DNA of 64,000 nt from Lunularia cruciata (taxonomy: Eukaryota; Streptophyta; Marchantiopsida; Lunulariales; Lunulariaceae): contig OX419761.1 of the NCBI GenBank assembly GCA_948567375.1, positions 22,110,243 to 22,174,242 of the forward strand, read 5' to 3'. A program made the position numbers and the translations under genes. Of this stretch, positions 46,325 through 59,330 are shown piece by piece (positions within the stretch are counted from its first letter, which is position 1; every line of letters begins with the position of its first letter). The notes under the pieces are model-generated. The model was not told where the DNA came from. It saw nothing but the letters and a program-made list of their open reading frames with translations, and made no database searches.

Positions 46325-46950
46325 TAGCCCCACATTGCTAGTTGATGACATCTTTATCACCATGGAGTTTTCAACTCTTGTATGGCAGTTTGAGCATTTT
46401 AGAGACAAGCAAGAGGTTCCCATGTGGCATCATAAAGGAGATATAAGTTCCAAAAGACCTTCTACCCAATTTGTTGTTAGCGACCATGTGAGATGTCTCT
46501 TAGTGTAAGACTATGGTCAACTTTCTATTCTTTTTGATCTTTGCTAAGGATTGGAGAGGAGTTTGGATAGGAGTAAGAAAAGAATATGGGTTAGAACCGA
46601 AGGGTTTTAATTTAAAAATACAGAAAATAGGATGGATACTCATAAGAAGTGCAAGTTTGTAAGCAATAGGCAAAATGATATGAGTTATATCAAATGGACG
46701 TATCCAATTGAGAATAAGTTTATGAACTTGGATGTCAAGAGGGAGATGGAGGTTATTAGAGGAAAGCATGAGACTTTCACCTATTTGAAATGTGAGATCC
46801 TAATGATATTTATTAGTATATTGCTTTTGCCAATTTTGGACAACAAGAAGATAAGACTTTGCTTGGTGTTCGGATGTAGATAACATGTTGTAATATCATT
46901 AGCAGATAGATTATTTAGAAGTAGAAATTGGCTATTAATATCTTGAGAAA

Positions 46951-47451
46951 TGTTATATATAATGGTATTAGTATAGCAGATAGAGGTGTCACCAAAAGAG
47001 TACTTCCACTAATAGGGTAGAGGCTAAAAACACCAAAAAAACTTCAAAGCTAATATTGGATGCCTAAATAGATGAATTAGGCCTTGAAAAATGAAAATTT
47101 TCTCTTCTCTTATTTGCCTTGTTGAGAGCTTTCCAATGATACCTCATCCATGCTATTTTGAGCTTCCTATAGGAAGATTCTCCAAAAGATTCTCTTTGGT
47201 CAAACTTGTTTGACCACAAATAGGACAAGGATCAATATATCACCATTACATGCAACTAATATGTGAATGGAGCTTGTTGACATGTCACCAATCCATGTAT
47301 CTAATCCAAGGGTGTAGCTACTTTTGAGTGGATCCTCTTTGCTATGTAATAAAGACAAGGTGCAACTTTAGGGCATCAAAGTATTGAGAAATGAAGCCTT
47401 ATGTTTCTATTGTGTTTCTTTTGGGGTTTCTCTTGTCCTTGGAACATTACA
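46951..47451. repeat. Solo LTR-like repeat of family G, copy 1
   Basis: Begins TGTTATATA and ends GAACATTACA, and is related along its length to 47929-48445. It falls inside sequence homologous to B 15930-15985, which resumes after it (GTGAAAGTATGAGAGAC). TG...CA ends suggest an LTR. No target duplication is evident. Confidence 0.6.
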
Positions 47452-47730
47452 CATGGAAAAGAAGGTGAAAGTATGAGAGACATGAGATGGTGATGGAGCA
47501 AGAATGGAATTTGGAACAAGTGGATCTTGTCCATAATTGAGAAAGAAGGGAGTGAATCTTGTACTTGCATGCTTGGAGTTATTATAGATAAAAAAATTTA
47601 AGCATAAGACAAATATTTGGATTGCATAAGATAAATATTTGGATTGGTGTGATGAACATTAACAGAGGCATGTAGCATATCTTCCAAGGTGAAATTGGCT
47701 TGTTTGTGTAATACTAATAGCTAGAGAGAT

Positions 47731-48445
47731 GATCTAAAAATGAAATTTGGTTTGGTAACATCTGGAAGGATGTTATATAGGATGGGCTAAGTAGATTAGA
47801 TAGAGGTATCACCAAAAGAGTACTTCTACTAATAGGCCAAAAACCAAAACATGCTTGGTAACTTTAGAATCAATAGTTAGGCATATGATCTAGAAGTGAA
47901 ACTTGAGGTTGTAAAATTTGGAAGGATGTTACCCATGATGGAGAATTTGGATCAGATAGAGATATAAACAAAAGAGCACTTATACTAATAGGGCAGAAGC
48001 CAAAATAGGCATGCACTTTGGAGGCAATTTTGGAGGCTTAAACTGTCAAATTAGGCCTCAAAAATGGTCAAATCCCCCACCCCTCCCCCATGGAAAGAAG
48101 ACTGGCCTTCCTTCCCCCCTAGTTTTTCTTACAAGAAATGGTACCTTACCCATGTGATTTTGAGATTCCTACAAGAAGATTCCCTAAAGATTCCTTGTGG
48201 ACCTGTTTGACCAATTAGATGGGACCAAGACCAACATGTCATCCATCCAAGCAAGTAATCTAAGAGTGGAGCTTGCTGATAGGTCACCTATCCATGTACA
48301 TAATCCTATGGTGGAGCCTCCTTGAAGGAGATCCTCTTTTGGCTATATAATAAAAAGAAGGTGCTCCTTTGAGGCATTGGAGGATTGAATGTGAAATCTA
48401 TGTTTTCTCTCTCTTGAAGAGTTCTCTTGTCCTTTGAGAATTACA
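47731..48445. repeat. Solo LTR-like repeat of family G, copy 2, with internal tandem duplication
   Basis: Contains two tandem copies of a 157 bp unit (from 47731 and 47888, both starting GATCTA and holding AAAAGAGYACTTMTACTAATAG), then the body shared with copy 1, including TATA-like GGCTATATAATAAAAAG near 48343, and ends GAGAATTACA. Element F integrase continues on both sides. Confidence 0.6.
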
Positions 48446-49399
48446 GTTTGGCATACCCATAATTTTGAGAATGATAGGCCATAGTCAAGGTAAGTGTTAT
48501 GCCAAGGATCTTGAAGAGCACTTGCTAAATTTTACTAATACATCAAAGATAATGATTAGAGATGAGAACTCTTTGCATCTCATGATGCTTGAAAATAGTG
48601 TCAAAGTAATTCTTAGCTAACATTGGAGCATCCATTGTATCCATGTTAGGTGCCAAAAAAATCTAGTTGTTGAGCTGATCCATAAATACTAAGATTTTTG
48701 TATGGCCTTGGTCTATCTCTTCAAGGATGTGATAAGATCTAACCTCACATGTTCCAATCAAGCAGATGGAATTGGTAGGAGTTGAAGTAGTATAATTGGC
48801 TTGTTGTTGCTATCTTGTTGCATTGGTAGCTCTCACAAGATTCTAGAGACTTGTGAATCCCTTGTGTCATGTGTGGCCACCACAATGTCATTGTGATGTA
48901 CTCAATGTCTTGTCCATACTATGTGACCAATGGTTGGTAAATCATGCATTCTTGAAGTGGCATAAGTTGTAGATCTTCCATAGTTGGAACATAGATTTTA
49001 TTCTTGCAAAATAAAGTCCATCCTTGAATGAAAAGTTACTCCTTGTCATGTGTTGCAAGGCAAATTTGCACAAGATGAAAATAGTGATCTTGTTGTAGAG
49101 TAATTTTGAATTCTATGTGAACCTTTGAGTAAATCACCATTATGATGATTGCTATTATTATGGAAGATTTATGAAGAATCTTCAAATATGTCATCATGAC
49201 AAGGCATTGGGAATGACATGGAAAGATTGAGTTTGTTCTCAAGATTGATATTAAAAAATTGTAATTGTTTCTCTTATTAATGATACAAACTCTTCATGTG
49301 TTCCACACATAATGTCTACAAGAAAGGTTTATAATTGATTCACATTGTCACTTGTTTTCCCAAGAAGTAATATCTCCAAACCTTTTTTGTGTATACCAT

Positions 49400-50350
49400 T
49401 GCAAGTTGTTCTTGATCTTAAGTAGAATAATTCCTTTTTGTGGCATTTAGACATCAAGATACAAAGGCAATGGGATGCAATCCATTCAAAAACTCCTATT
49501 GCAACATAGATTTGATTCCAAAGTTAGAAGCATTAAAATTAACCACACAAGGTAGTTGAGGATTATATGCTTTTGAAGACACCACAGTTTGTTAAGTTTC
49601 TTGATTGCTTCTTCTTGCTTGGTGGTCCACTCAAAGCTTTTTGTCTTTTCCAAGAGATCAATCAATAATATAGCCACATGAGCATATTAATGGATGAAAC
49701 ATTGGTAAAAACTAACTAATCCATTAAATCCCTAAAATTATGTGACATCCTTAGGAGTATGCAATCAATAATAGTCAATGATTTTCCCTTCTTTTATCTT
49801 GATCTCCTTCATTGAAACCTTATGACCCAAGAAGGTAACTTCCTTCTGCCAAAAGGCACACTTGGACTTCTTGTGGTCATCTTAAGACTTCCTGTACATG
49901 GTTCATGTGTTTTATTTTCCTTTTACAATAACTTAAAATATCATCCAAGAACACTACTACATATCAATCTGATAGTCTCTTCAACACTTGATGCACTTGA
50001 TCCATGAAAATTTGCAAAGCATTAATGAGCAAAAAAAGTAAAATGCTCAATTCAACATGACTCTACCTTGTACAAAAGCTAATCTTTTACTTGCTTCTCT
50101 ATCTATTAGAATCTACCAATACCAACTTTGAAGACCAACTCTGAGAGGCACTATGCTCCACTTAATTGATCCAAGAAGTTACCAATTTGAGGCAAGAAAT
50201 ATGCATTTGTCATGGTTTTCTTATTAAGGCTACAAAAATCAATATATAATCAAAGCACTCCATCCTTCTTTGGTACAAATAATATTGTTGCTTCCTAAGG
50301 AGATCTACTATGTTGCATGAAATCCTTCTCTAATAACTCAATCAGTGTTG
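49400..50350 (-). pseudogene. Element F reverse transcriptase and RNase H remnants
   Basis: The frame 49677-49486 reads LLIDLLEKTKSFEWTTKQEE, matching LTDLLGKNLSFQWTTKHKE in B (RNase H junction). The DNA from 49740 to 50300 aligns with B 17500-18080 across the reverse transcriptase but with many stops and indels; the FLDD box is no longer clearly readable. Confidence 0.7.
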
Positions 50351-50639
50351 ATCAAAGTTCTTCTAGATCCTTTTGTGAGAGCCAATAGATAGGTCTAATC
50401 ATTGAAGTGCTACTTAGCAAAAGCTTTATCTTGAAGTTTATATCTCAATTAGATGGTAACTCTTTTGAAAGATTATCCAAAAAATTATCTACAAACTTTT
50501 GAACTATTTGATCAACCATTTTTTGAGGTTTCTTATTCTCATCAGATTCTCTTTGCAAAATATGCTTTATCCACATAGTAAAATAAGAATACCTTCCTCA
50601 AAGCTTATCTTCTTGTGGTTATATTGACAAACTTCTCAT

Positions 50640-51990
50640 CTTGGGACTAACTACTTGTAGGTGTCTTCCTCAAAGATACCAAAAAACCTAATTAATAAAC
50701 CTAACCTTGTACTTGAATTTTTTTATCAAGGCTAATCAAATTGAACCCTATGTCGTTCAAGCCAAAGCAAACCTAGAATGATATCATAGTGTATTAGAGC
50801 TATTATGATTCTCATACATCCTAAATAATCTATCTCAATATTGAATGAAACATGATGTGAGGTACAAAATCCAAAACCTTTGTTACCATCTATCATCATT
50901 AATTTTCTATTTAATAATAATTTAATAGGAATGTATAATTAAATTTATAATTTTATGGATACCCAAAATCAACAAGAGTATTTCAATCATAATATGATAT
51001 CATACCTTGCAAGTGAATTAAACTTGCATAGGTTAAGCGTTCAATCCCATTGGAACAAATTAGGTTTCTAGTAATTGTAAGTGGCTTGATATCTCTTATT
51101 GGGACTCTTTGTTTCCTTGTGCTTCAAGAAATCCATGTGAGAAATGGTTGAGGTTGTTTATTTATAGTTGGACATTTGGTAATACAATATCTAATTTGGT
51201 GACAATAGAAGCAACTACAATTTTTTTGTAATTGCTCCCTATCTACAATGTTATGTATTCTTCATTAGATGGCATCAATCTCCATTTGTGCACTCTCCTC
51301 CACCCATGTGTGGTGGGTTTGTAAGTTTTTATGCAGATCTAGGTCAAGCTGAATTTTGGACAACCAAGGGGTTAAAATGCTCAACCATTTACATGGCTTC
51401 TTCCAAATATTTGGGCTTGTATATGGCAACTTCCAATTTGGTGTATCATTTCAAGCCTCTCATAAATTGATCTAGAGCTTTGCCTTTCAATATCTCTAGA
51501 ATTTGTATTATTGTGGTCTGGAATTGAGTGATGTAGCTCATTACAAAACCAATCTACTTCAATCTTGCTAATTTATCTTATATTTGCTTGTGCAACATTC
51601 ACTTTTTGGAATCTCCCAATTGTTGTATTTGTAATTCTTCCCATATCAAGATTGGAGAAAACAAATTCATTTAGTTTGCTCTACCTAGAATTACTGCCAT
51701 AGTTTTACCACTCTATCTAATTGGGTTTAAGCCAAGAAGATCCATCTTTGTTTATCTAGAATATTTGTAGCTTCAAAATCACATTTGCAATCAAACACAA
51801 AATTCTCAATTGCATCCAATAGATTCTTACCTTCAAATAATTTTGGCTTGAGAAATCAAACTTGATCTTCTCCTTGTCTAAATTTTTTTCTTTCCTCTTG
51901 CTCTTATCATTAATTATCAAAATCTCTTTCTCTCCATAATTGAATTAGATGTTCAATCTATTGTTGCATAACAGTGATAACTTTGAGTAT
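50640..51990 (-). pseudogene. Element F protease and gag remnants
   Basis: Aligns with B 18590-19890 at DNA level. The zinc knuckle region (about 51180-51225) reads CFYCHQIRYC, with the zinc-binding His changed. The gag start is missing because of the deletion at about 51990. Confidence 0.6.
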
Positions 51991-52284
51991 TTCCAAGGAA
52001 AATTCCTTCTAGAAGCTGATTTTCTTGGAGTGCAAGCTAAGCTAGCCATCTACTTGGCTTAAAAAATTAAGCTAGTAATTTACTTAGTCTAAAAGTTACT
52101 CCATCCTTTGGAAATTCTTAGAATATTCTCACTAAGAAACTTCATAGATATTTTTTGAACATTCCACCAAGATGCTTCTAGACTATTCTTAAAATTCCTA
52201 GATGTATTTAAGTTCTATCTCCGTATTGTTATATCTAACTTATTCTTCTAACTCATTAGCTTCTACTAACTCAATCTTATTACA
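51991..52284 (-). repeat. Truncated 5' LTR of chromovirus F
   Basis: About 294 bp, matching the distal part of LTR B from CCTTCTAGAAG to the end ATTACA. The TATA-bearing part and R/U5 are deleted. Degraded heat-shock triplets remain (TTCttaGAAtaTTC near 52127; TTCtaGACtaTTC at 52177-52189). Confidence 0.75.
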
Positions 52285-54340
52285 AAACTCTTGTGAATAC
52301 TATTATTCTTTTATAAGAGAGAAAATTTTGTACTCCAAATTCTCTCTTATGATTAAAGATGTATCTAAGTTGTTTATATTTTGACTTTGATATTTATTTC
52401 TCTTTAATTTGGTAGTAATAACAATGAAAAATATAATAAATAACCCAAATATTCAAGTGATAAAACAAAGAAATATTTTAGCTTCTTATTCAATAATAAA
52501 TAAAAGATATGGTAATTAGAGAAGAGAAAAATCATTTCTATTTTCCCAAGCCCACACCATTCAACAAGAAACCAATTCTAAGCAAAATAGATAAGTTCTT
52601 ATTCAATTATGAGCAAAATTATTGTGAATTACAGAAGAGGTAAGTTTTGTCTAATTTCACATGCCTAAACCATTCAACAAGAAACCAATTACAAGTAAAA
52701 TAGAGAAGTTCTTGTTCAATTATGAGCAATATTTTTATATCACCAAGATAAACATGAGTATCCTTCTTTTTGTTGTAAGTGAGCTAAAAGTACTGTAAAT
52801 ATCTTGATAGAGGTATTAAGTAGAGCAAGAGTAATGCAAATTTTTTGTTATGATTTGTTCTTTGTAGGAATCCAAGTGAACCACGCATTTATATTTAAAA
52901 TAATTAATTTATTAAGATTAGAAAAATATTATAAACATATAAAGTTAATTTATTTTTTTGGTAAAGAACTATATTTTTTAATTTTGGGATAATTTTATGC
53001 AAATTTGAATGGTTCATGAAGGCAAAGCATCAAAGAAGGAGTTAATCATGTAGTGATTAAGCAACTAGAAGAAACCATGTAGAGAAAATTGACACTCTTG
53101 TCTCTTAACACATGTGGATGTACAATATTTATAGGTTACAAATCAATCCTATACAAGAGAATAAAGCAATTCCTAGGGAAATTAATACTTTATAACATTG
53201 CTCATCAATACTAATAAGAAATGACTACCTCAAAGAAGGAGATGCTTCTCTTGCCAATAACTCTGTCATCGTATTGCAAATTATTAAAATGTATAAGATA
53301 ATTATAAAATTTGAATATATGTATATATATAATTTGGTTGATAAGGAAATACTTATGTATTACAATACTCATTTGAGCAGCTTAATATAAGCATTATTAG
53401 TCCTAATGGGATTGAGTGCTCAATATGCACATATTTCTTTTACTTCAATGTAAGATCTAAAATAAAAATTTCAAGATTTTGATTGATTATGATATTTTAC
53501 ATATTTTCATGTTAATGCAATTTGAAAATAAGATTAGTACTCTTTTGTAGAGAATCCTTATTCTTATGCAGAGAAGTTTCATGTTGATTGTTGATAGAAG
53601 TAAAAGACTTCACTTTTGGAATCTAAATTCAAACTATCAAGATTAGATTGTATATGGAGTCAATGGAATTTATATTTTGTGCATACTTAATGTTGTTCCA
53701 GAATTAACTTGCCTTAAACATCATTGTATTCAAGTTGATTTTGGCAAGTTATCAAATTCAATTGACAATAAAAGGTAAAATCATACATTTAAGATATTTG
53801 ATATCTTTAATAAAGATATCCTTTTTTTATAAAACTTGACATACAAGGTGAATACATTACTTTAGATACTATTGAGCAAATTACAAAAGAGATACTATTA
53901 TTTGCAATTTGATTAAACCAAAAATAGGTATTGATCACACCAAGATGAAAGTATCAAAATCAAATATGGTAGATAGTACTCTATATAATTTTCAAGTATG
54001 TTTCCACATGACTTACCTAAGAGTTGAGATATTTCATTTATAATAGTTTCCTCTCTAATAGTGCAGTTTTTAGTAGACCTATTCATTTTCATAATTAGAA
54101 GAACTTTGAAAGATCTTGATGGAGCTCATACAAAAGGATTTTAGTTAGTGCAAAACTCACCTTGGAGAGCAATTTTATCTTTTATTGAAAAATAATAAAA
54201 ATGATCATCATTGATTTTATATTGACTATTATGAATTAAATATAATATAATAATGATTCCATATTTGTGATTCTATTCCTTACCTTAGAAATAGATAACT
54301 TGTTAAATGAATGAAATAGATTCAATATTTTACCATGTTT
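52285..54340. other. AT-rich DNA without recognisable genes
   Basis: No frame above 62 codons and no protein motif. Near-repeats of CATTCAACAAGAAACCAATT at about 52557 and 52671 show an old 114 bp tandem duplication. Otherwise nothing seen. Confidence 0.5.
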
Positions 54341-54344
54341 TTTT

Positions 54345-55138
54345 ATGGAAGGTATTAGCATGCATATATATATATATATAGTGTCTAAGATAGCTCTTTG
54401 TACAAGGTGTGGATACTTTAAATGGACAGTCCTTCCATTTGGCCTCATTAGTGGCCATTTAGTGTTCATAGCTTGGAAACATCAAGTATTTGATGAATCC
54501 AAGAAAAATAAAAAATCATTTAGATAGCATATTTATATGATATATTCATTCATAACAATAAAGAAGGAGAATTTTGTGCTCATTACATAAAAGTATTACA
54601 ATGCTTTCCAAAGTGGAAGCTATTTTGTAAGAAATCACAATATGAATTAAAAAGTGTAGGTTACTTTCTTGAGTGAACAAATTTTAAAGTAAAGAAATCA
54701 AGATGGAAGAAGAAAAGTTCAAGTACATCATGGCTTTTCCATTTTCTATCTAGAGTTCATATATTTTCATGCTCTCCTTACAAGTTTCTTTAGGCAAGGA
54801 TATTAAATTCAAATTCCAACCAGGTGACAAGGAGAAGATTTATTTTCAGAAACTCACAAGGCTTGGTATTGGTAACTTTTTTGAATCATATGAGCACAAG
54901 TTATCTTGTGGAGTTGATTTTGATGCTTCTAACTTTGATATGGATGTTAGATGCTAAAGTTGTTTCAAACATTAGTGTGATCAAACTAGAGGAGGTCTAT
55001 ATGTCAAAACACCAACAAGTACTTGACTCATCTTGGAACCCTTGCAAGTTTTGTTGCAAGGACTTCACGATGGACCTTTTCCTAACTTGTTTCAACCATA
55101 ATTTTGTTAAGAATCATGAGTATACTCACTTTCCTTAA
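54345..55138 (+). pseudogene. Gypsy reverse transcriptase/RNase H relic, copy 1
   Basis: CTRCGYFKWTVLPFGLISGH (54345-54527) is the region before the catalytic box (usual TRYGxFEWxVMPFGLxNAP). Later VDFDASNFDMDV matches the start of RNase H (usual DASxxAIGxV). The catalytic YxDD box is lost in the stop-rich stretch between. Short microsatellite (AT)n at 54362-54380. Confidence 0.6.
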
Positions 55139-55265
55139 AAAATAGATTGCTACACAAGGGAAACATATATTTTATATGATCCTAATGTTTGTTTTGCTTA
55201 ATTAGGAAGCATATAATCTCACCAAGTTTGTTCAATACTTCACCAAGAGATAAAAAGAAGCTAAA

Positions 55266-56024
55266 ATGAAATTGAAGTTGCAAATGAGGATGTTAACAAC
55301 CTCTTTTTGCATGAGATATGAGCATATTGAGTATATAGTGATATCATTTGGTCTCATTAATGCACATGTTACATTCATTGGATTGATTACTCATGTTTTA
55401 CACTACTCAGACAAGTCTATCAATGTGTTCCTAAATAATGTTGTGGTCTATATGCAAATCTTAGAGAATCATAAAATGCATTGTAGACAAGTTTTTCAAG
55501 TTCAAGTACATAATGAGCTATATGCAAAGGGTTCAAATTATGAGTTATGTAGAATTGAGGTTTATAACTTAGGTCACAAAGCTCATGTAAAAGTTATTCA
55601 AGTTATGAATGATAACTTGATACAAATTGAAGTGATCCAAAAGTGGACTTGGCTTGAAGATCAAATTCAATTGAAGCATTTGTTAAGCCTCATTGGATTT
55701 CATTATAGGTTTGTTCAACTCTTTGCTAGGCTTGCACAAGCCCAAACATCACTCTTAGGCAAATCTCAAGAACTTGCCTTCCAAGCTTTTAAGGATGCAT
55801 TAATAAATGCACCTACATTCAAATGGTATGACCCAAGTAAGCTAGTCAAGCCAGTCATATATACATCTAGATCAGCAATTGGTAGGAATAAGAATGTGAA
55901 TGGGAGGATAGATGGCACCCAATTGCTTTATTACATTGAATTTACTATAGACAAAGCAAAATTACCATACAATAGAAGAGGATTTGGTCATTATATAAGA
56001 GATTGTATTTATTTACCTCAATAG
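55266..56024 (+). pseudogene. Gypsy reverse transcriptase relic, copy 2, 252-codon open frame
   Basis: Reads RYEHIEYIVISFGLINAHVT (usual RYGHYEFxVMPFGLTNAPAT), NVFLNNVVVY at the catalytic box (FLDD changed to FLNN, 55428-55439), LGHKAHV, LKHLLSLIGFHYRFVQLFAR (connection), then an RNase H start. The catalytic aspartates are lost, so it is inactive despite the long frame. It restarts at motifs that copy 1 has already passed, so two elements or a duplication are present. Confidence 0.75.
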
Positions 56025-57107
56025 AGAAAATACATAACAATGTTATTAAGCTTTCTATAGTTGATAGCTTGTAAACCTCAAGAAGTTAAATATACGTTAC
56101 ATAAGATCGGCAAAAGCAATTTACCAATGTCCATAAGCATGATATGGAGTTCAAGGTAGGACATCAAGTATAGTTATCCATTACCAATTTCCCCTTATAA
56201 CATAAGTTGTCATAATGGCTATCACTTGGATTTACCATCTCATTCAAAATGACATCTTGGGTTCTATGTATCTCTCTCTTGAAGTATGAGCTCTGGTTCA
56301 TTATAATTTGCAAATCAGAATCAACGACCACCTTGCCTCATTGAAGGAAGACTAATATGAGTCTTAAGCAAATGAATCCTTAAAGATATCCAATTGGTTA
56401 TCACCAAAAAATGAGAACTTGGTCAATTAGAAAAGATATCTATTGTATAAAGCAACATAACAACCTTCAATTCATGTAGCTAATGGACCAATGATAATTA
56501 TAGAGTTTGAAAAATTACACAACAAGGATTTTAACCATCTTTGGCTAATCAAAATTAATATTAGAGGTCTCATCTAGTCAATTATATTGGCTAGTAGAGT
56601 AGTGAAAATTTGGTGAAAGTTGGTGAACATTTGTATTGAAGTTGAGCATAGATTTCTAGTGGAGTTCAATCATAACTTCTAACTAAAGTGAACAGAGTTA
56701 GTCAAGACTTGGATTAAAGTCTGACCAATATATTAGGTGTTTTTGTTTTATATGCCATATCATCAAAACTCTACTAATATAATAAGAATATAGCAAGTAT
56801 AAAAACATACTAAGAAAAGAGAGTGAAATTTTACCTTTTGAGTTCATTTGGGAGAAGTCTTTTGTGTGCCGAAGTGACATAAGTATAGGAATTGATCCAA
56901 GAATATAAGGTGGATTATAAGGTTAACTCTATCAACCTAAGACTTAATGAGAATCATAAGGTTTATACCTAGATTTGGATCTCATCTTTAGACCTAATGT
57001 TAACCTATGGTACCATTTTGATTGACATGTGATCCAAAGGCTAAGAACTATGAGACATAGCAATATAAAGGCTAGACCCAAGTGGACTTGAAGCCATTTG
57101 ATAAGTG

Positions 57108-57208
57108 AAGTATTGTATAAGGATTTTGAATTGTAAGAAAGTTTTTTCTCAATCATATTCTATATCATAAGTATTGTATAAGGATTTTGAATTGTAAGAA
57201 AAGTTTTT
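57108..57208. repeat. Direct repeat of about 40 bp, period 61 bp
   Basis: AAGTATTGTATAAGGATTTT... occurs at 57108 and 57169 and is nearly identical for about 40 bases, with 21 bp between. Confidence 0.9.
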
Positions 57209-58265
57209 CTAAATCTTGATTGGCTTGCTCATTTCTTGTGTAAGTTATTGAGCTCAATCCAATTATACACATAAGAACTATCGAGCTTGAAGTGAAACTA
57301 GCTCGAAAATCTATAGAGCTTGTATGACTTTGGTGCTAGATTTCCTAATAATTGAGGTGTTCCAAAAATATAATTGTTGGGATGTTTATGGGTAATGCAA
57401 GGATTACCATAAAAATTTTCTACAATGCCCATAAAAACAAGGGCTAAGAAAATAAAAAATCCATAAATAGTTTTATGAGCCCATACCTATTTCTATTTTC
57501 CTTGTAAATACATGAGAGAATACAAATTTACGAGCCAAAATCAGTCAAACTAATGTAATTAAGATTAGTTTGACTGATAAGAGTGTGTACCCCATGGCAA
57601 GAAATGAAAGCTTCTCATGAAATTCAATTTAAATCTACTTGCACTTTTGACCATCCACCATCCACCATTTTCAGAATTAACATATCATCCTTGTTAATTG
57701 TGCAATTCATAGTGTGATTTTAGTTGGTTATCAAGAGTTACTATGGTTCACAAAGAGAGATTAGTCAATGATGAAACTAAGAGAGAGGTTGGTTGATAAG
57801 GGAAATTGGAAATTGGAAAATCTTCTCAAAGCAAGGTAAAGCTATTGAACTCTATAGAGGTTTTTGAGTGCCAAGAGGACCAAGACTACAAAGTAATTTT
57901 TTATGATGGAATTTTGGGAGAGTGGAGAGAGAAAGAATTATGGCGGCTTTGCTTTGTAAAGATTTGAAAATTAGAGTATTTGAGTTTCATTGATCGATGA
58001 TGTAGTGCACACAAAAATTGATACCAACTCTTGAATTTAGAGGTCTTTTTATGACTCCTTATTGTCACTATCCTCCAATTGTAGATTCTACTGCCATTGT
58101 CTTGCTACTCCACACCCAAGAAATTTTTCACGATCTCTTAAATATTTCATGACCATCATGGCTTTTCTACGTCAAGTGTAAACCAAAAGTGCAATATTAA
58201 TATTGTAGTTTAGTGATTAGTAGTAAGGCTTTAGATTTTCCTTAAATGTAATGCTAGCACTTATT

Positions 58266-58266
58266 A

Positions 58267-58327
<61 letters not shown>
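58266..58327. repeat. (TA)n microsatellite, about 60 bp
   Basis: Uninterrupted TA dinucleotide run of about 31 units, followed by TTTTAATTTTAATTTTAATT. Confidence 0.95.
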
Positions 58328-58330
<3 letters not shown>

Positions 58331-59190
58331 TTTTAATTTTAATTTTAATTTTTATTATAGAATGAGTTCCATACAAGTTTATTTTTAAAGAGTTTTAAGA
58401 ATAATACCAAACCACTCATAGTCAAAAATATGAGCAATCCACTATGTCTTTATGACCTCTCTAGATTAATTTTTAAAATCTCCTCTCTTTCCCAAAAATG
58501 GGAAGTGTATCTTCTCTATGAAATCCATTCTCTGAATCTCCCTACAAAATAGTAAAATTTAAGTTATGAAAATTTTCTCTCCTCTTCTTCTCCCTCTTGA
58601 CAATCACAATCACTCATGTTCAATACTTTCTAATCCTACTTTCCTTTGAAAATATCTGAAGTTTCTCTCTCTTCCTCTTCTATCTTCTTTTCAAAATTTT
58701 TTGAATCTCCTTTTTTGCAAAAATGGAAAAATTGAAATCTTTGAATTTCCTTCCCATTCTCTCCTCTCTCTCAAAATCACTGCTCCTCCAATTTTTTTGA
58801 ATCACTTGCGACTGGACTCCTTATTATCAAAAGTTAGTGAGGGATTTTCTATAGAAATTCTAAAGGACTTTTAGATGGGAGAGTGAAGGAGAGGAATCTC
58901 TTCAAAGGTGACCCTTCACCCTTTGTACAACAACACCCCTCTACAACAATCACCTTTCTATGCAGCTACAACACACTCTTTATAACTCCATAAAAAAATA
59001 TAAATATATTAATACATACACTATCCTTAAACTTAATTGCAATATATGCATTTCCTATGAACTAAACGTCCAAAATTCAAACCCATTTGCACAATTGAAA
59101 ATGGTAATATGAATACTTTCAACTACTTATAAATATTGCTCTTTTATCATTTCAAATATGTAAAATTCTTGGTTCCCATACTTCTTAGAT

Positions 59191-59330
59191 GCACTATCAC
59201 AATACATCATGTCAAAAATTACTAGTGGCAGCCCAATGACATCCAAATGAAACTTAAGATATACTATCACAATATAAAATGTCACAAATTCACTAGCGGC
59301 ACCCAAATGACACCAAAATGAAATTGAATG
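59191..59330. repeat. Imperfect tandem duplication, period 70 bp
   Basis: Two copies containing ACTATCACAATA, ACTAGYGGCA and CCAAATGA. A minus-strand ORF across it (59369-59127) is repeat-derived. Confidence 0.8.

Larger units (their letters stand above)
46330..49100 (-). pseudogene. Element F integrase and chromodomain remnants
   Basis: The frame at 46769-46500 keeps the integrase-to-chromodomain linker IFKLKPFGSNPYSF (B: HISKLKPFVPNP). DNA at 46340-46500 aligns with the B chromodomain but is stop-broken. Between 46885 and 48445 two solo LTRs split the integrase. Upstream, 48480-49100 aligns with B 16205-16850. No catalytic residues can be read with confidence. Confidence 0.65.
45911..52284 (-). 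mobile_element. Chromovirus 'F', second member of the B family, minus strand, strongly decayed
   Basis: Colinear with element B on the nucleotide level: 3' LTR 45911-46324, chromodomain remnant, integrase, reverse transcriptase, protease, gag, then a truncated 5' LTR 51991-52284. Compared with B, about 470 bp are deleted at about 51990, removing the gag start, primer site and the TATA-bearing part of the 5' LTR. Two solo LTRs of family G interrupt the integrase. AAAC occurs at both outer edges, a possible shortened target duplication. It is older than B judging by stop density. Confidence 0.82.
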
